Assembly (NCBI GenBank): GCA_022821905.1
Contig: JAJECS010000027.1
Coordinates: 1-64,000 of the forward strand
Origin: Chloroflexota bacterium
GTDB taxonomy: Bacteria; Chloroflexota; UBA11872
Direction of reading: 5' to 3'
Length of the DNA: 64,000 nt
Within the stretch, counting starts at the first letter, position 1. Every line of letters begins with the position of its first letter. The notes below the pieces were generated by a model. It saw only the letters and a list, made by a program, of their open reading frames with translations, did no database searches and was not told where the DNA came from. Positions 55,232 through 64,000 of this stretch are shown here, piece after piece. Both the position numbers and the translations under genes were made by a program.

Positions 55232-55483
55232 GTGACGCCCGAGCGCGCCGCCGACATCGGCATCGTCGTCTTCTGGGCCTTCGCGTTCTGGTTCATGGGC
55301 ATTGCCCTCCACATGGCGACTGGCGCGCACCACGCCGTCATCTGGGGCGTCTGGGCAGCGTGTGGCCTCGTGCTGCTCGCAGCCTGGCGAAGCGGATACG
55401 AGACTTTCGCCATCCTTGGCTTCTGGGCGGTGGTCTTCGTGTCCGCGGGCATCTGGGGTGTGGCGTCGTGGGGGGCTGGCTGA
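55232..55483 (+). CDS. small multi-pass membrane protein (GTG start)
   Basis: ORF rich in hydrophobic segments IGIVVFWAFAFWFMGIALHMA, AVIWGVWAACGLVLLAAW, FAILGFWAVVFVSAGIWGVASW. Confidence 0.5.
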   Translation: MTPERAADIGIVVFWAFAFWFMGIALHMATGAHHAVIWGVWAACGLVLLAAWRSGYETFAILGFWAVVFVSAGIWGVASWGAG

Positions 55484-55610
55484 TGGCGGCAGGACGCGGG
55501 GTGTTCAGCTCTGAGCGCCATGACTGGCGGATCCCGCAAGTATTCTGTGACCCTATGCCCGCGCGTTGGCAAATCACCCTCTCCGCCCGGCCTCCAGGCA
55601 TGACGCTTCC

Positions 55611-56762
55611 ATGAGCAATCCGAACCCGTCGCTCGTAATCCGTGCCGGGCGGCTCATGTGTCCGGCAACCGGAATCGACGGTCCGGGCGCCGTGACGGTC
55701 GCCGGCGATCGCATTGCCGCCGTCCACCTCGATGGCACAGGTGCGCCGCCGTCCGGCAGACGAGAGCTTGAATTCCCGCACGGCATCCTCCTGCCCGGTC
55801 TGATCGATCTCCACGCCCATCCGGGATTGGGCGACTCCAAGCACGACGTGGATCCCGATCGCTACCTGCTCGCCCGCGGCACCACGACGGCCATGTCGCA
55901 GGGCGATGCCGGCGCGGCCAACTGGCCGCTCTATCGCGACACCGTCATCGGCGCGGCGCGGCTGCGGATCAAGCTCGCCATGCACCTGGCGCTTCCCGGC
56001 GAATCCGCGCCGCATCCGAGCCACTCCAAGCTCGACGATCTAGACGCGGACGCGTGCGCGCGCGCCGTCCGCGAGGGCGGCGACCACATCTGGGGCATTG
56101 CCGTCACGACGAACTTCCTGGGCACCGGAGACCTCGATCCGCGGGAGATTCTGGCGCGCGGCATTGCGGCGGCGGAGGCCGTGGGCTGCCCGATCATCTA
56201 TGGCTCGCGCTACCACGACGATTGGCCGCTGGACGACCAGCTCAGGCGCCTGCGCCCCGGCGACATGGTGACCTATTGCTTCCACGACGGACCGGACCGC
56301 ATCGTGCGCGACGGTCGAGTCCTCGACTGCGTCCACGAGGCGCGCGCCCGCGGAGTGCTGTTCGACACCGGGCACGGGATGAACTCGTTTGTCTACGACA
56401 TCGCCGAGGCCGCGATCGCCGATGGGTTTCCGCCCGACGCCATCTCAACGGACATTCAGCGGCGGCACGTCGGCGCGAGCCCGCCGCACGATCTCCCGCT
56501 CGTCATGTCCAAGCTGCGCGCGGCGGGCATGTCGGAAGCCGACATTTGGCCCCGCGTGACCGAGGAACCGGCACGGATTCTCGGCATGGCTGGCGAAATC
56601 GGAAGCCTGGCGCCGGGCGCCTGCGCAGACCTGGCGGTCCTCGATTGGGCGCCGTCACCCGTGCCCCTGGCGGACTGCAAGGGCGTCACGCGGTCCGGAG
56701 GCCGCTGGCACGCCCGGCTTGTCGTACGCGGCGGCGCCGTCGTCGAAGCGACCGCTACTTAG
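55611..56762 (+). CDS. amidohydrolase/deacetylase-family metallohydrolase (paralog-like to 249-1418)
   Basis: GILLPGLIDLHAHPGLG, FDTGHGMNSF, ISTDIQ, EEPARILGMAGEIGSLAPGACADLAVLD. Confidence 0.87.
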   Translation: MSNPNPSLVIRAGRLMCPATGIDGPGAVTVAGDRIAAVHLDGTGAPPSGRRELEFPHGILLPGLIDLHAHPGLGDSKHDVDPDRYLLARGTTTAMSQGDAGAANWPLYRDTVIGAARLRIKLAMHLALPGESAPHPSHSKLDDLDADACARAVREGGDHIWGIAVTTNFLGTGDLDPREILARGIAAAEAVGCPIIYGSRYHDDWPLDDQLRRLRPGDMVTYCFHDGPDRIVRDGRVLDCVHEARARGVLFDTGHGMNSFVYDIAEAAIADGFPPDAISTDIQRRHVGASPPHDLPLVMSKLRAAGMSEADIWPRVTEEPARILGMAGEIGSLAPGACADLAVLDWAPSPVPLADCKGVTRSGGRWHARLVVRGGAVVEATAT

Positions 56763-56832
56763 GGCCGCGGCTTCGCGCGCCACCCACGGCGCTGATAGCC
56801 TCGACTGAACGTGGTGCGTGAGGTCGGACGCG

Positions 56833-57906
56833 ATGGCGCGAGTGCTCGTGGCGATGAGTGGGGGCGTGGACAGCTCCGTCGCCGCCGCGTTGCTCGCCCG
56901 CGAGGGCCACGAGGTGATCGGCGTCACGTTCAACCAATGGCCGGCGAGCCAGACCCTTCGCAACGCCCGAAGCGGATGCTGCGCGCCGCGGACCATCGAC
57001 GACGCGCGACACGTCTGCCAGATCCTCGGCGCGCCGCACTATGTGCTGAACTTCCGCGCCGAGTTCGAGGCGGCGGTCATCGACCCATGGTCCCGCGGCT
57101 ACCTCCGGGGCGAGACGCCGAATCCCTGCGTGACGTGCAACGACCGCGTGCGCTTCCCGGAGCTGATTCGCAAGGCCGATGAGCTGGGCGCCGAGTTCGT
57201 CGCGACCGGCCACTACGCGCGCGTCGCGAACGGGGCATCGTGGCGTCTGCTCCGCGCCCGCGATTCGGGCAAGGACCAGTCGTACGTGCTGCATATGCTG
57301 CAGCAGGATCAGCTGCGGCGGGTCCGTCTGCCGCTGGGCGACCGGCTGAAGTCCGACGTTCGCCGGATGGCCGCCGAGTTTGAACTGCCGGTGGCCGCCA
57401 AGCCCGACAGCCAGGAGATTTGCTTCGTTCCCGACGGTGACTACGCGGCCGTCGTGCGGCGCCGGGGAACCAGCGGCGAGGGTCCGATCGTCGAGCCCGA
57501 TGGACGGGTGGTCGGGCGTCACGACGGCATCGAGACCGCGACCATCGGGCAGCGCCGGGGACTCGACCTTGGCGGCGGCAGCGGCCGTCGCTACGTGACG
57601 TCAATCGACGCCGAGCGGAATACGCTGGTGGTTGGTTCGCGTGAGGCGGCGTTGGTGAAGTCGGTATCCGTGCGCGACGTGCGTTGGCTCAACGGACCCG
57701 CGGCGAGTCCGCCGGCGCACGCCGAGGTGCAAGTTCGCTCCCACTCCCCGGCCGCGCGCGCCCGGCTCGAGCCGAAATCCGGCTCGACGCTGTCGGTCGT
57801 GTTCGACGAACCGGCTTGGGCGCCGGCCCCCGGCCAGGCCGCGGTGTTCTATCGCGGCGACGAGGTGCTGGGCGGCGGCGTGATCGACAGACCGGAGGTG
57901 AGTTGA
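56833..57906 (+). CDS. mnmA: tRNA-specific 2-thiouridylase
   Basis: VLVAMSGGVDSSVAAALLAREGHEVIGVTF, TPNPCVTCNDRVRF, DSQEICFVPDGDYAAVV. Confidence 0.95.
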   Translation: MARVLVAMSGGVDSSVAAALLAREGHEVIGVTFNQWPASQTLRNARSGCCAPRTIDDARHVCQILGAPHYVLNFRAEFEAAVIDPWSRGYLRGETPNPCVTCNDRVRFPELIRKADELGAEFVATGHYARVANGASWRLLRARDSGKDQSYVLHMLQQDQLRRVRLPLGDRLKSDVRRMAAEFELPVAAKPDSQEICFVPDGDYAAVVRRRGTSGEGPIVEPDGRVVGRHDGIETATIGQRRGLDLGGGSGRRYVTSIDAERNTLVVGSREAALVKSVSVRDVRWLNGPAASPPAHAEVQVRSHSPAARARLEPKSGSTLSVVFDEPAWAPAPGQAAVFYRGDEVLGGGVIDRPEVS

Positions 57907-58163
57907 TGCCGGATGTCTACTGCCCCATATGCTTCGAGCTTGTCGAAGATAAGCGCGTGTTTTGCGAGACGTGCGGCCAGTTCATCCATGAAAACGCGCC
58001 GGCCGATTCGCGCGAATGGGATTCTCGTCCGCCGGATCTGACTCCGGTGGCGCCCGCCGCAACCGAAGCGCCCGTGGTGATCAACCTGCCGGACGAGCAC
58101 ATGCCCGACGCCTCGCCCGACGAGGCCCCTAGCGACGAAAGCGATAGCGCACCAGCGCCCTGA
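57906..58163 (+). CDS. small zinc-ribbon-like protein with acidic/Pro-rich tail
   Basis: MPDVYCPICFELVEDKRVFCETCGQFIH; TGATG coupling with mnmA. Confidence 0.65.
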   Translation: MPDVYCPICFELVEDKRVFCETCGQFIHENAPADSREWDSRPPDLTPVAPAATEAPVVINLPDEHMPDASPDEAPSDESDSAPAP

Positions 58164-58803
58164 CCGCGGCGGGGCCGTCGACCCACCAGCGCAGCTTCTT
58201 GGCGGATCGTGCCTCGTACGAGGTCGGCAGTTGCGCGATGCGCTCGCCGCGTCGGAGGAACCGCGCCGTGAGCTCGACCTCGAGGTCGAATGAATTCGCC
58301 GTCAGCACGACATCCTCCAGCACCTCGCGGCGCCACATTTTGTGGCAGGTTTCCATGTCGCGCACCGAGGCGCCGTAGAGCAGGTTCGTGAGCAGCGTGA
58401 GAAAGCGATTGCCGAGCCGGTAGAGCCGCGACTGCGATCCCAACGGTCGGTATCCGTAGACGACCCTGGCTTCGCCGCGCAGGATCGGCTGAATCATGGC
58501 CAGGAAGTCCTGCGGGTTGTACTCGAGGTCGCCGTCGTGAATGACCACCACGTCCCCGCGGGCCTCGCGCAGACCCGAGCGAACGGCCGCGCCCTTGCCC
58601 CGGTTTTGCGCGTGATTGATGACGCGGATTCCGGGGATGGCGGCTGACTCGATCTCGACGGTTGTCGCATCCGTGGAGCAATCGTTGACCACGATGATGT
58701 CGAGATCGAGGCCCACGGCAGCGACGCGGCGTAGCGCTTCGGCGATCGTGGGCGCCTCGTTATACGCCGGCACGATCACGCTGAGGGTCACCGCAGGCGC
58801 CAC
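58129..58803 (-). CDS. glycosyltransferase family 2
   Basis: TLSVIVPAYNEAPTIAEALRRV, DIIVVNDCSTDATTVEI, GDVVVIHDGDLEYNPQDF. Confidence 0.92.
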   Translation of the reverse strand: MAPAVTLSVIVPAYNEAPTIAEALRRVAAVGLDLDIIVVNDCSTDATTVEIESAAIPGIRVINHAQNRGKGAAVRSGLREARGDVVVIHDGDLEYNPQDFLAMIQPILRGEARVVYGYRPLGSQSRLYRLGNRFLTLLTNLLYGASVRDMETCHKMWRREVLEDVVLTANSFDLEVELTARFLRRGERIAQLPTSYEARSAKKLRWWVDGPAAVRALVRYRFRR

Positions 58804-59477
58804 CGCAGCCGAGCGATATCCACGAACGAGTTCAGCACCACCAGCGGGCTGTTGCCCGACGAGTCGCCGGCCGTGCGCGGATAGTGGTGGACGCCGACCT
58901 CGGTGTAGGTGTGTCCGGCATGCGTGGCGCGGGCCACGAGCTCGGCGGAGATCACCGCGCCGCGCCCGGCGATGAACTCGATGTCCTGCACCACTTCGCG
59001 GCGAAACAGCTTGAAGCCACAGTCGATGTCGCGCACGTTGAAACCCATCACCAGCCGCACGACCAGTCCCCAGAGGCGTGCATTGAGCGATCGGTGCGCC
59101 GGATCGGCCCGCTGGATGCGATAGCCCAGCACGAAGCCGTGCGTTCCGAGCGCGTTCACCAACCCCGGCAGGTCCGCAAGCGAAAACTGGCCGTCGCCGT
59201 CGACGTAGCAGATCAGCGGGGCTCGCGCGGCAGCAAAGCCCGAGCGCAGCGCATGCCCATAGCCCAGGTTGGTTGGGTGCTGCACCACGCGCACGCGGTC
59301 GTCACCCGCGGCCGCCTCGCGGGCTCGCTCGGCCGTGCCGTCGCTCGAGCCGTCGTCGACGATGAGGATCTCGTAGTCATCGCCAAGCGCGCCGACGTGC
59401 TGCCCGGCGTCGGCGATGACCGCGGCGACATTCTCCGCCTCGTTATGACACGGAAAAACCACCGAGATTTGCGGCAT
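58788..59477 (-). CDS. glycosyltransferase family 2
   Basis: PQISVVFPCHNEAENVAAVI, EILIVDDGSSDGTAERA, LICYVDGDGQFSLADLPGLV. Confidence 0.92.
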   Translation of the reverse strand: MPQISVVFPCHNEAENVAAVIADAGQHVGALGDDYEILIVDDGSSDGTAERAREAAAGDDRVRVVQHPTNLGYGHALRSGFAAARAPLICYVDGDGQFSLADLPGLVNALGTHGFVLGYRIQRADPAHRSLNARLWGLVVRLVMGFNVRDIDCGFKLFRREVVQDIEFIAGRGAVISAELVARATHAGHTYTEVGVHHYPRTAGDSSGNSPLVVLNSFVDIARLRWRLR

Positions 59478-59668
59478 GGGTTGCCCGGCTGTTGAGGAGG
59501 CGGTCGACATTTGCGTTGGCACGTGAGCGTCGGCGCGCGGCACGCGCGGCGCTTGCAGATCGACGCCCGCCATCTACCGCCACGCTCCAGGGCGCCGAAA
59601 CCTACCACACCCCTGCGCCCGACCCGTTCGCTAGGATTGCCGCAGTGCCGACGACCGGGACTCCTCAC

Positions 59669-60481
59669 ATGCGGCTGGCCGTTACCACCTATTCCGCGCC
59701 CGCATGGACTATTGACGAGCACGCGCGGGTCGCTCGCGAGATTGGCTGTGACGGCCTCGAAATCCGGATGCTCGCGGGGCAGCCGCTCACGCCCGATCTC
59801 CCGGCCGCTGAGCGTCGACGCATCGCCGACGTTGTTGCGGACGCGGGTCTCGAGATCTGCGTGGTCGGCAGCGACTGCCGCCTGGCGCAACCGGCGGAGC
59901 CGCGCACGTCCGAGGTCGATCGGACGGCGGGATTCATCGAGCTGGCCCGCGAGTGGGGGGCGCCGGTGGTCCGGGTGTTCGGCGGCGCGCAGAGTGCCGA
60001 CGCGCCGCGGGCGGAGGCGGACGCGTGGGTTGCGGAGGGTCTGCGCGCGGCCGCGGAACATGCCGCACCGCACGGGATTCACGTGGCGTTGGAAACCCAC
60101 GACGTGTTCAACTCCGCGGTGCGGGTCGGCGGCATCGTGCGCGCCGCGGCGCATCCCAACGCCGCCGTGGTGTGGGATCTGGGGCATCCCCACCGCGCGG
60201 GTGAGAGCGTCGCCCAGGCCTGGGCGGCCATCGGCCCGTTCGTGGTTCACGTCCACGTCAAGGACATCGTCCGGACCGACGACGAGCGCGAGTGGGAAAG
60301 CGTCGTTGCCGGCCGGGGTGAAGTTCCGATTGCCGAGATGCTCGGCGTCCTCCGCCGCGCCGGATACGGCGGTTACCTATCGACCGAATGGGAGCCGCGC
60401 GACGCCCGAGCGGGAGGCGGACGCAAGGCGGCGCTGGCGCAGCACGCCGCCCATCTACGGGGGATCCTGGAAACCGCCTAA
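59669..60481 (+). CDS. sugar phosphate isomerase/epimerase
   Basis: MRLAVTTYSAPAWTIDEHARVAREIGCDGLEIRM, ALETHDVF, HVHVKDI. Confidence 0.88.
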   Translation: MRLAVTTYSAPAWTIDEHARVAREIGCDGLEIRMLAGQPLTPDLPAAERRRIADVVADAGLEICVVGSDCRLAQPAEPRTSEVDRTAGFIELAREWGAPVVRVFGGAQSADAPRAEADAWVAEGLRAAAEHAAPHGIHVALETHDVFNSAVRVGGIVRAAAHPNAAVVWDLGHPHRAGESVAQAWAAIGPFVVHVHVKDIVRTDDEREWESVVAGRGEVPIAEMLGVLRRAGYGGYLSTEWEPRDARAGGGRKAALAQHAAHLRGILETA

Positions 60482-61833
60482 CGCGCGAGGTCGCGCAGGG
60501 TGCGTCGCAGCGGTCGTTCATCGCGCGGCAGCACCGTGCGCACGTCGAGCCACACGTCGTCGTCGCGCACTCGGGCAATCACCGGCGGGTCCGCGTGGCG
60601 TAGACGCGCGGCCAGCGCCTGTCCGCCGCCCGCGAGTCGAACGGCGAAGCTGGGAAGCACCTGGCCCGGAAGCGATCCGCCGCCGACCGCCGAGTCCGAC
60701 GCCTCGACGCTGGCGCGGGCGACGCCGCGCGCCAGCCGGCGCGCACGGGCGCGAAGATCGGCGGACTGAGCGGAGATCATCTGCCAGACCGGAATGGCGG
60801 TCTCGGCTTCGCCCAGCAGGTAGTGGGCGAGCGTGGCCTGGAGCGCCGCCAGCGTCAGGGCGTCGCAGCGCAACGCGCGGGCCAGCGGGCGACGGGCGAT
60901 CCGCTCCACGTGGGCGGCATTCCCGGCCGCGATGCCGGCTTGCGGTCCTCCCAGCAGCTTGTCGCCAGAAAAGGTCACCACGTCGCAGCCCGCGGCCAGC
61001 GCATCCTGCACGCGCGGTTCGTTGACCAGGCCATACGGCGTCGGGTCCAGCAAGGTGCCCGAGCCAAGATCGCCAATGAGTGGCACGGCATGCTCGTGCG
61101 CGAGATGCGCCAGCGCCGCAAGCTCCGGCGACTCGGTGAAGCCGATCTGCGCAAAGTTGCTGCGGTGCACGTGGAGGATCGCCGTCGTGCGATCGCTCAG
61201 CGCCTCCGCGTAGTCTTCGATCCGGGTGCGATTGGTCGTGCCCACGTCGCGCAGCACCGCGCCGCTGGCGGCCAGAATGTCCGGCACGCGGAATCCGCCG
61301 CCGATCTCGATTGCCTCGCCGCGGCTCACCAGCACCTCGCCGCCCGCCGCCAGCGCTTCCAGCGCCAGGAAGGTGGCCCCGGCGTTGTTGTTGAGCGCGA
61401 GAGCGGCCGGCGCGCCGGTGATTTCGCGCAGGCTCGCGGTCACCGCCGCGCCGCGCCCGCCCCGCCGACCGGTGTCGAGATCCATCTCCAGCGCGGCGTA
61501 TCCCGCCGCCGCCCCTTCAACCGCCGCGAGCGCCCGGTCGCTCAGCGGTGCGCGTCCCAGATTCGTGTGAACGATCACGCCGGTGGCATTGATCACGCGC
61601 CGTGGGGCATCTCGCACCAGCAAGGCCGCCCGTAGGGCGGCGGCCTCGGCGAGAGACGCCAAGCTTGGGGTGGCGCTGCCTCGCCCGATGGCGTCGCGGG
61701 CAGTTGCGATCTCCGCGCGTGCGGCGGAGACGAGCAGGGCCGGCGGCAGCTCGCCGTGCACGGCTGCCGTCTGCGCAATCCGATCCACCGACGGCAGGTC
61801 CCGCAGGGACGCGCCGCCGTCGCTAGGCGCCAT
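60478..61833 (-). CDS. selA: L-seryl-tRNA(Sec) selenium transferase
   Basis: RRVINATGVIVHTNLGRAPLS, LALNNNAGATFLAL, FSGDKLLGGPQAGI PLP-lysine motif. Confidence 0.93.
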   Translation of the reverse strand: MAPSDGGASLRDLPSVDRIAQTAAVHGELPPALLVSAARAEIATARDAIGRGSATPSLASLAEAAALRAALLVRDAPRRVINATGVIVHTNLGRAPLSDRALAAVEGAAAGYAALEMDLDTGRRGGRGAAVTASLREITGAPAALALNNNAGATFLALEALAAGGEVLVSRGEAIEIGGGFRVPDILAASGAVLRDVGTTNRTRIEDYAEALSDRTTAILHVHRSNFAQIGFTESPELAALAHLAHEHAVPLIGDLGSGTLLDPTPYGLVNEPRVQDALAAGCDVVTFSGDKLLGGPQAGIAAGNAAHVERIARRPLARALRCDALTLAALQATLAHYLLGEAETAIPVWQMISAQSADLRARARRLARGVARASVEASDSAVGGGSLPGQVLPSFAVRLAGGGQALAARLRHADPPVIARVRDDDVWLDVRTVLPRDERPLRRTLRDLAR

Positions 61834-63001
61834 ACTTCGCGAGGCGCCGCCCATGCGCCAGCATGAGCGGCAGGATCGATCCGGCTGGAATGTGACCAAG
61901 GCCGCCGTGAAAGCACGCGGGCTCGCTGAACTTCTCGACGCTGTCCGGTCTATTCAGCTCCCCCAACAGGACCACCGGCACCGGATGCCAGGAATGCGCC
62001 CGTAGCTTGGCCGGCGTCGAGTGGTCGCCCGTGACGACCAGGACATCAGGCTTGAGGGCGCGAACCCGCGGCAGCCATTGGTCGACCGCCTCGATGGCGC
62101 GGGCCTTGCCGTCAAAGTCCCCATCTTCGCCAAGCGTGTCCGTGTCCTTGATGTGCACGAAAAACAGGTCGAAGTCGTCCCAGGCCTCCTCAAGCGTCGC
62201 AATCTGGTTCCCGGGCTCTTCGGTGACGGGCAGCACCGTCATCCCCACGGCGCGCGCGACGCCGCGGTACATGGGATACACGGCCAGGCACGCCGCTCGC
62301 AGCTGGAAGCGCGACTCCAGCGATGGCAATGATCGATGCTGGCCGTATCCCCGCATGAGCACGAAATTTGCCGGCTGCTGGTCGCCGATGCTCTGCCGGA
62401 CCCGGTCGGTAAACCCGGCGAGGATCCGACTGGTGTGTGCGGCTGCGGGATGCAGTGCGTCGGGGGAAAGTGGCGGCACGCCGATCGCCTGCGGGTCGGT
62501 CTCGCGGACGCGCGGGTCGAGTCCCTCGCCTCGAAGCACGAGCACCGCACGATGTCGCCGCTCCGCGGCGAGCTCTAGGCCGACGTCCGGCGCGTGGATG
62601 CCGTTGAGCTTCGCGATGAGCTCCTGGTTCAACTCCGTGGAGATGCGACCGGCTCGCCGGTCGGCCACATTGCCGTCGGCATCGAGGGTGCAGAAGTTCA
62701 ACCGCACCGCCAGGTCGTGGTCGCCCAATTCGATCCCGAGCCCACTTGCCGACAGCGGTCCGCGGCCGATGCTGTCGGCGACCGGGTCATAGCCGAACAG
62801 CGCCAGGTGGGCGGGACCGCTGCCCGGTGTGATCCCGCGATCCATCGGATGGTGGACGCCGGTGACGCCTTCGCGCGCAATCTGGTCGAGGTTCGGGGTG
62901 TTCGCCGCTTCGAGCTCGGTCGGTCCTCCCGGAACAAGCGGCAGTCCACCAAGGCCGTCAAGGACGATCAGCACTAACTTGGTCGCCGCTGGCTGCGCCA
63001 A
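61823..63001 (-). CDS. apgM: 2,3-bisphosphoglycerate-independent phosphoglycerate mutase, archaeal-type (ApgM-like); start uncertain
   Basis: [80 protein letters not shown]. Confidence 0.9.
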   Translation of the reverse strand: MAQPAATKLVLIVLDGLGGLPLVPGGPTELEAANTPNLDQIAREGVTGVHHPMDRGITPGSGPAHLALFGYDPVADSIGRGPLSASGLGIELGDHDLAVRLNFCTLDADGNVADRRAGRISTELNQELIAKLNGIHAPDVGLELAAERRHRAVLVLRGEGLDPRVRETDPQAIGVPPLSPDALHPAAAHTSRILAGFTDRVRQSIGDQQPANFVLMRGYGQHRSLPSLESRFQLRAACLAVYPMYRGVARAVGMTVLPVTEEPGNQIATLEEAWDDFDLFFVHIKDTDTLGEDGDFDGKARAIEAVDQWLPRVRALKPDVLVVTGDHSTPAKLRAHSWHPVPVVLLGELNRPDSVEKFSEPACFHGGLGHIPAGSILPLMLAHGRRLAKYGA

Positions 63002-63113
63002 CGAAGACAGTAAGTTGCCCGTGACTGCTCCGCCGGTGGGCTTCCCGTCGCAGAGCTTATCATCGGGCGCGCGCGGCTTGCTGGAAGCTGTGAATAACTT
63101 GCGAGGGTCGCCG

Positions 63114-64000
63114 GTGACTTCAGACGCTCCCGGGCGAACGCCGGGCATTGCAGATAGCGTGGCCGACCTGGTTGGCAACACACCCCTGGTGCGGCTGGGC
63201 CGCGTGGCCGCGGGACTCCCCGCGCAGATCGCCGCCAAATGTGAGTTCCTCAATCCGGGCGGCAGCGTGAAGGACCGCATCGGACTGGCGATGATCGACG
63301 ACGCGGAGCGTGAGGGGCGCATTGCCCCCGACCGCACGGTGATCGTCGAGCCGACGAGCGGGAACACCGGCATCGCCCTGGCGATGGTGGGCGCCGCCCG
63401 CGGCTATCGCGTCATCATCACCCTTCCCGAAACCATGACCATCGAGCGCCGCAATCTGCTGCGCGCCTTCGGCGCGGAGGTGATCCTGACGCCGGGCGCG
63501 CAGGGCATGGTCGGCGCCATCGACCGCGCGCAGCAGATCGTCGACGGCACTCCGGACGCCTGGATGCCGCAGCAATTCCGCAACGCCAGCAATCCAGAGG
63601 CCCACGCGCGCACCACGGCCGAGGAGGTCTGGCGCGATACCGACGGCGTGGTGGACGTCTTTGTCGCCGCGGTCGGCACCGGAGGGACCATCACGGGCAC
63701 GGCGCGCGCGCTCAAAGAACGCAAGCCGTCGCTGCAATTCGTGGGCGCCGAGCCCGTGGGCAATCCGGTCATCACCAGCGGTCGCGCTGGGCCGCATCGC
63801 ATCGAGGGCATTGGCGCCAACTTCGTGCCTCAGGTTTTCGAGCGCGACCTCGTGGACGAAATCCTGCTCGTAGACGACGCGGTGGCGGAGGACACGGCCC
63901 GCCGGCTGGCGTCGGACGAGGGCCTGCTGGTGGGCGCGTCGGCCGGAGCCAACGTGTGGGTCGCCTTGCAGGTCGCCGCGCGGCCCGAAAACGAGGGCAA
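63114..64000 (+). CDS. cysK: cysteine synthase (O-acetylserine sulfhydrylase), truncated by window end
   Basis: GTG start; [73 protein letters not shown]; absent from ORF track because no stop in window. Confidence 0.93.
   Translation, partial: MTSDAPGRTPGIADSVADLVGNTPLVRLGRVAAGLPAQIAAKCEFLNPGGSVKDRIGLAMIDDAEREGRIAPDRTVIVEPTSGNTGIALAMVGAARGYRVIITLPETMTIERRNLLRAFGAEVILTPGAQGMVGAIDRAQQIVDGTPDAWMPQQFRNASNPEAHARTTAEEVWRDTDGVVDVFVAAVGTGGTITGTARALKERKPSLQFVGAEPVGNPVITSGRAGPHRIEGIGANFVPQVFERDLVDEILLVDDAVAEDTARRLASDEGLLVGASAGANVWVALQVAARPENEG

Overview
High-GC bacterial chromosome segment. Gene content and the style of the lipoproteins and adaptor suggest Chloroflexota; this is inference, with no 16S in the window. 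It is densely coded with about 50 supportable genes, 3 tRNAs (Gln-CUG, Pro-GGG, Ser-CGA), and no rRNA, CRISPR array, prophage or transposase that I can support. Main blocks: an imuA-imuB-dnaE2 mutasome cassette (minus, 1.6-7.3 kb); a MacAB-like ABC exporter whose adaptor carries a long array of exact 33-residue repeats (7.5-12.3 kb); a phoB-phoR-[11-bp direct-repeat PHO box]-pstSCAB-phoU-arsC block (17.4-24.8 kb); hpnB-like glycosyltransferase; gltX; a cluster of tiny membrane ORFs behind a palindrome-rich regulatory region (33.0-34.8 kb); pncA-pncB; an operon of alpha/beta hydrolase-FAH-LarA-DUF1537 kinase-PdxA (44.9-50.2 kb) that may be an undescribed four-carbon acid-sugar route; a DUF58/transglutaminase-like locus in which the transglutaminase Cys appears replaced by Ala (50.3-54.9 kb); mnmA; an apgM-selA pair; and a 3'-truncated cysteine synthase running off the window end. 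Several families of short palindromic intergenic repeats, including dRS3-like ATTCCC-N8-GGGAAT elements, are scattered through the window. All calls come from reading the sequence and ORF track; no database search was run.
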